From assembly GCF_003337485.1 (NCBI RefSeq), contig NZ_QPJJ01000002.1, forward strand, positions 62,001 to 126,000: DNA of 64,000 bases, written 5' to 3'. Origin of the DNA: Saliterribacillus persicus (GTDB lineage Bacteria > Bacillota > Bacilli > Bacillales > Amphibacillaceae). How positions within the stretch are numbered: the stretch's first letter is position 1; every line of letters starts with the position of its first letter. The position numbers were made by a program, and so were the translations under genes. Shown piece by piece: positions 63,588 to 64,000 of this stretch. The notes beneath the pieces were generated by a model, which was not told the DNA's origin, ran no database searches, and was given only the letters and a program-made list of their open reading frames with translations.

Positions 63588-63686
63588 TATAATATGCGGT
63601 AAGGGGAAACCATATTTTGGTAATAGGGTGAGCGATCTTGATCGCTTTCAGTTTAGACTTTGTGCGATTGTAACAAAGTCTTTTTT
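63588..63686 (+). ncRNA. Short structured RNA or leader with terminator
   Basis: An extended -10 (TGC-TATAAT, 63588-63593) is followed by about 90 bases that fold as three hairpins: ACCA/TGGT near 63610, AGCGAT/ATCGCT near 63631-63646, and a terminator AGACTTTGT (63655-63663) / ACAAAGTCT (63673-63681) with six T. No open frame. It may be a free small RNA or an attenuator for the gene at 63829. It was not matched to a known riboswitch class by eye. Confidence 0.45.
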
Positions 63687-63744
63687 GTTATCTTTAGTGG
63701 TAAATTTTTCATCAGGTGGAATATAATTCTATTCAAATCTTTTG

Positions 63745-63761
63745 ACTTGGTATATACAAGT
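63745..63761. promoter_or_regulatory. TreR/GntR-like operator ACTTGGTATATACAAGT
   Basis: It differs from the treP operators (ACTTGTATATACAAGT) by one inserted G. It lies 68 bases before the DUF1611 gene, within a TG-G-TATATA extended -10-like sequence. Bound regulator unknown; a GntR-family protein is likely. Confidence 0.5.
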
Positions 63762-63828
63762 CTATTTTTGGAGCAGTTTTATCATTTTCCATGATTTCTG
63801 TTTGATACCTTTAGGAGGAATAAGGAAA

Positions 63829-64000
63829 ATGAAGAAAACAGCCATTATTTATTGTGAAAAGAATTTCGGTGAGATGGACGGAAAAACAGCCAATGGGCTA
63901 ATTAGAAATTCTGAGATTTATCAAATACTAGGTGTTATAGATAGCACGAAAACCGGCTGGGATGCTGGTGAATTAATCAATAAACAGGAAAATGGGATTC
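63829..64000 (+). CDS. DUF1611 family protein, 5' part only
   Basis: 57 residues are visible before the window ends. TAIIYCEKNFGEMDGKTANG and IYQILGVIDSTKTGWDAGEL match the N-terminal half of DUF1611 (DgcN-like) proteins, P-loop proteins of which some take part in D-amino-acid/N-acetyl-glutamate metabolism. AGGAGG lies ten bases before the ATG. Role here unknown. Confidence 0.7.
   Translation, partial: MKKTAIIYCEKNFGEMDGKTANGLIRNSEIYQILGVIDSTKTGWDAGELINKQENGI

Noticed and set aside
63600-63690. Known riboswitch (fluoride, preQ1, ZTP, yybP-ykoY)
   Set aside because: None of the conserved sequence blocks of these classes was recognised in the leader.

Overview
The window looks like chromosomal DNA of a low-GC Gram-positive of the family Bacillaceae. 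Shine-Dalgarno sites are strong (AAGGAGG type), TTG and GTG starts are frequent, and the recognisable genes are typical of that family: tnrA with its own TnrA box, the alaR-alaT pair, a Fur-regulated basic protein (FbpA type), the treP-treA-treR operon, fruR-fruK-fruA, FosB (a bacillithiol transferase), YneR, YrvL and a YfiY/YfiZ/YfhA-type siderophore importer. A moderately halophilic or soil genus such as Oceanobacillus, Virgibacillus or Gracilibacillus is a plausible guess but cannot be settled from this sequence. No rRNA, tRNA, CRISPR array or intact insertion sequence was seen.

Layout. 0-9 kb: the 5' end of a methyltransferase-like gene, an Asp/Glu racemase, a HAD phosphatase, several very small membrane proteins, an LD-carboxypeptidase, a Gfo/Idh/MocA oxidoreductase divergent from a membrane-anchored thioredoxin-like protein, and a GT2 glycosyltransferase-MATE exporter pair. 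9-15 kb: tnrA (nitrogen control), yneR, a cytosolic GH43 enzyme with an AraR-like operator, alaT-alaR, a DUF2268 protease-like protein and a DUF1836 protein divergent from hemolysin III. 15.9-30 kb: an accessory stretch of about 25 short genes, all on the minus strand. It holds small membrane proteins mixed with single catalytic genes: alpha/beta hydrolase, beta-lactamase-like, GNAT, HAD, P-loop kinase, Nudix, two nucleotidyltransferases and DinB. They are separated by degenerate, partly palindromic intergenic repeats and mixed with decayed genes, including a DinB gene stopped by one nonsense codon and a HAD gene with a tiny internal inversion.

30-43 kb: fabH, a Fur-boxed siderophore importer (binding protein divergent from two permeases, no ATPase), the trehalose operon with two TreR operators and a possible cre, a sigmaB-type promoter in front of a small stress-type protein, an Atg22-like transporter, NADP-glutamate dehydrogenase and an EAL protein. 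44-53 kb: a light/UV cluster (YbgA-type DUF1722 protein, SRPBCC protein, photolyase, TspO), a three-gene ABC exporter resembling LnrLMN, an APC permease and an aldo/keto reductase. 53-58.4 kb: a HAD-IIIA phosphatase, a methyltransferase behind a short-uORF/terminator attenuator, FosB, a NERD-domain protein followed by six 20-bp tandem repeats, then an OhrR-type MarR regulator and a glutathione peroxidase with a palindromic operator. 58.4-64 kb: fruR-fruK-fruA, a large unknown permease, a short structured RNA or leader, and the start of a DUF1611 gene.

The strongest regulatory readings are the TnrA box about 49 bp upstream of the inferred tnrA start point, the TreR palindromes filling the treP promoter spacer, the FruR repeats filling the fruR promoter spacer, and the Fur box over the yfiY-type promoter. 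The most unusual items are the NERD-linked 20-bp repeat array, the uORF/terminator leader before the methyltransferase, and the cassette-like minus-strand array with intergenic palindromes.
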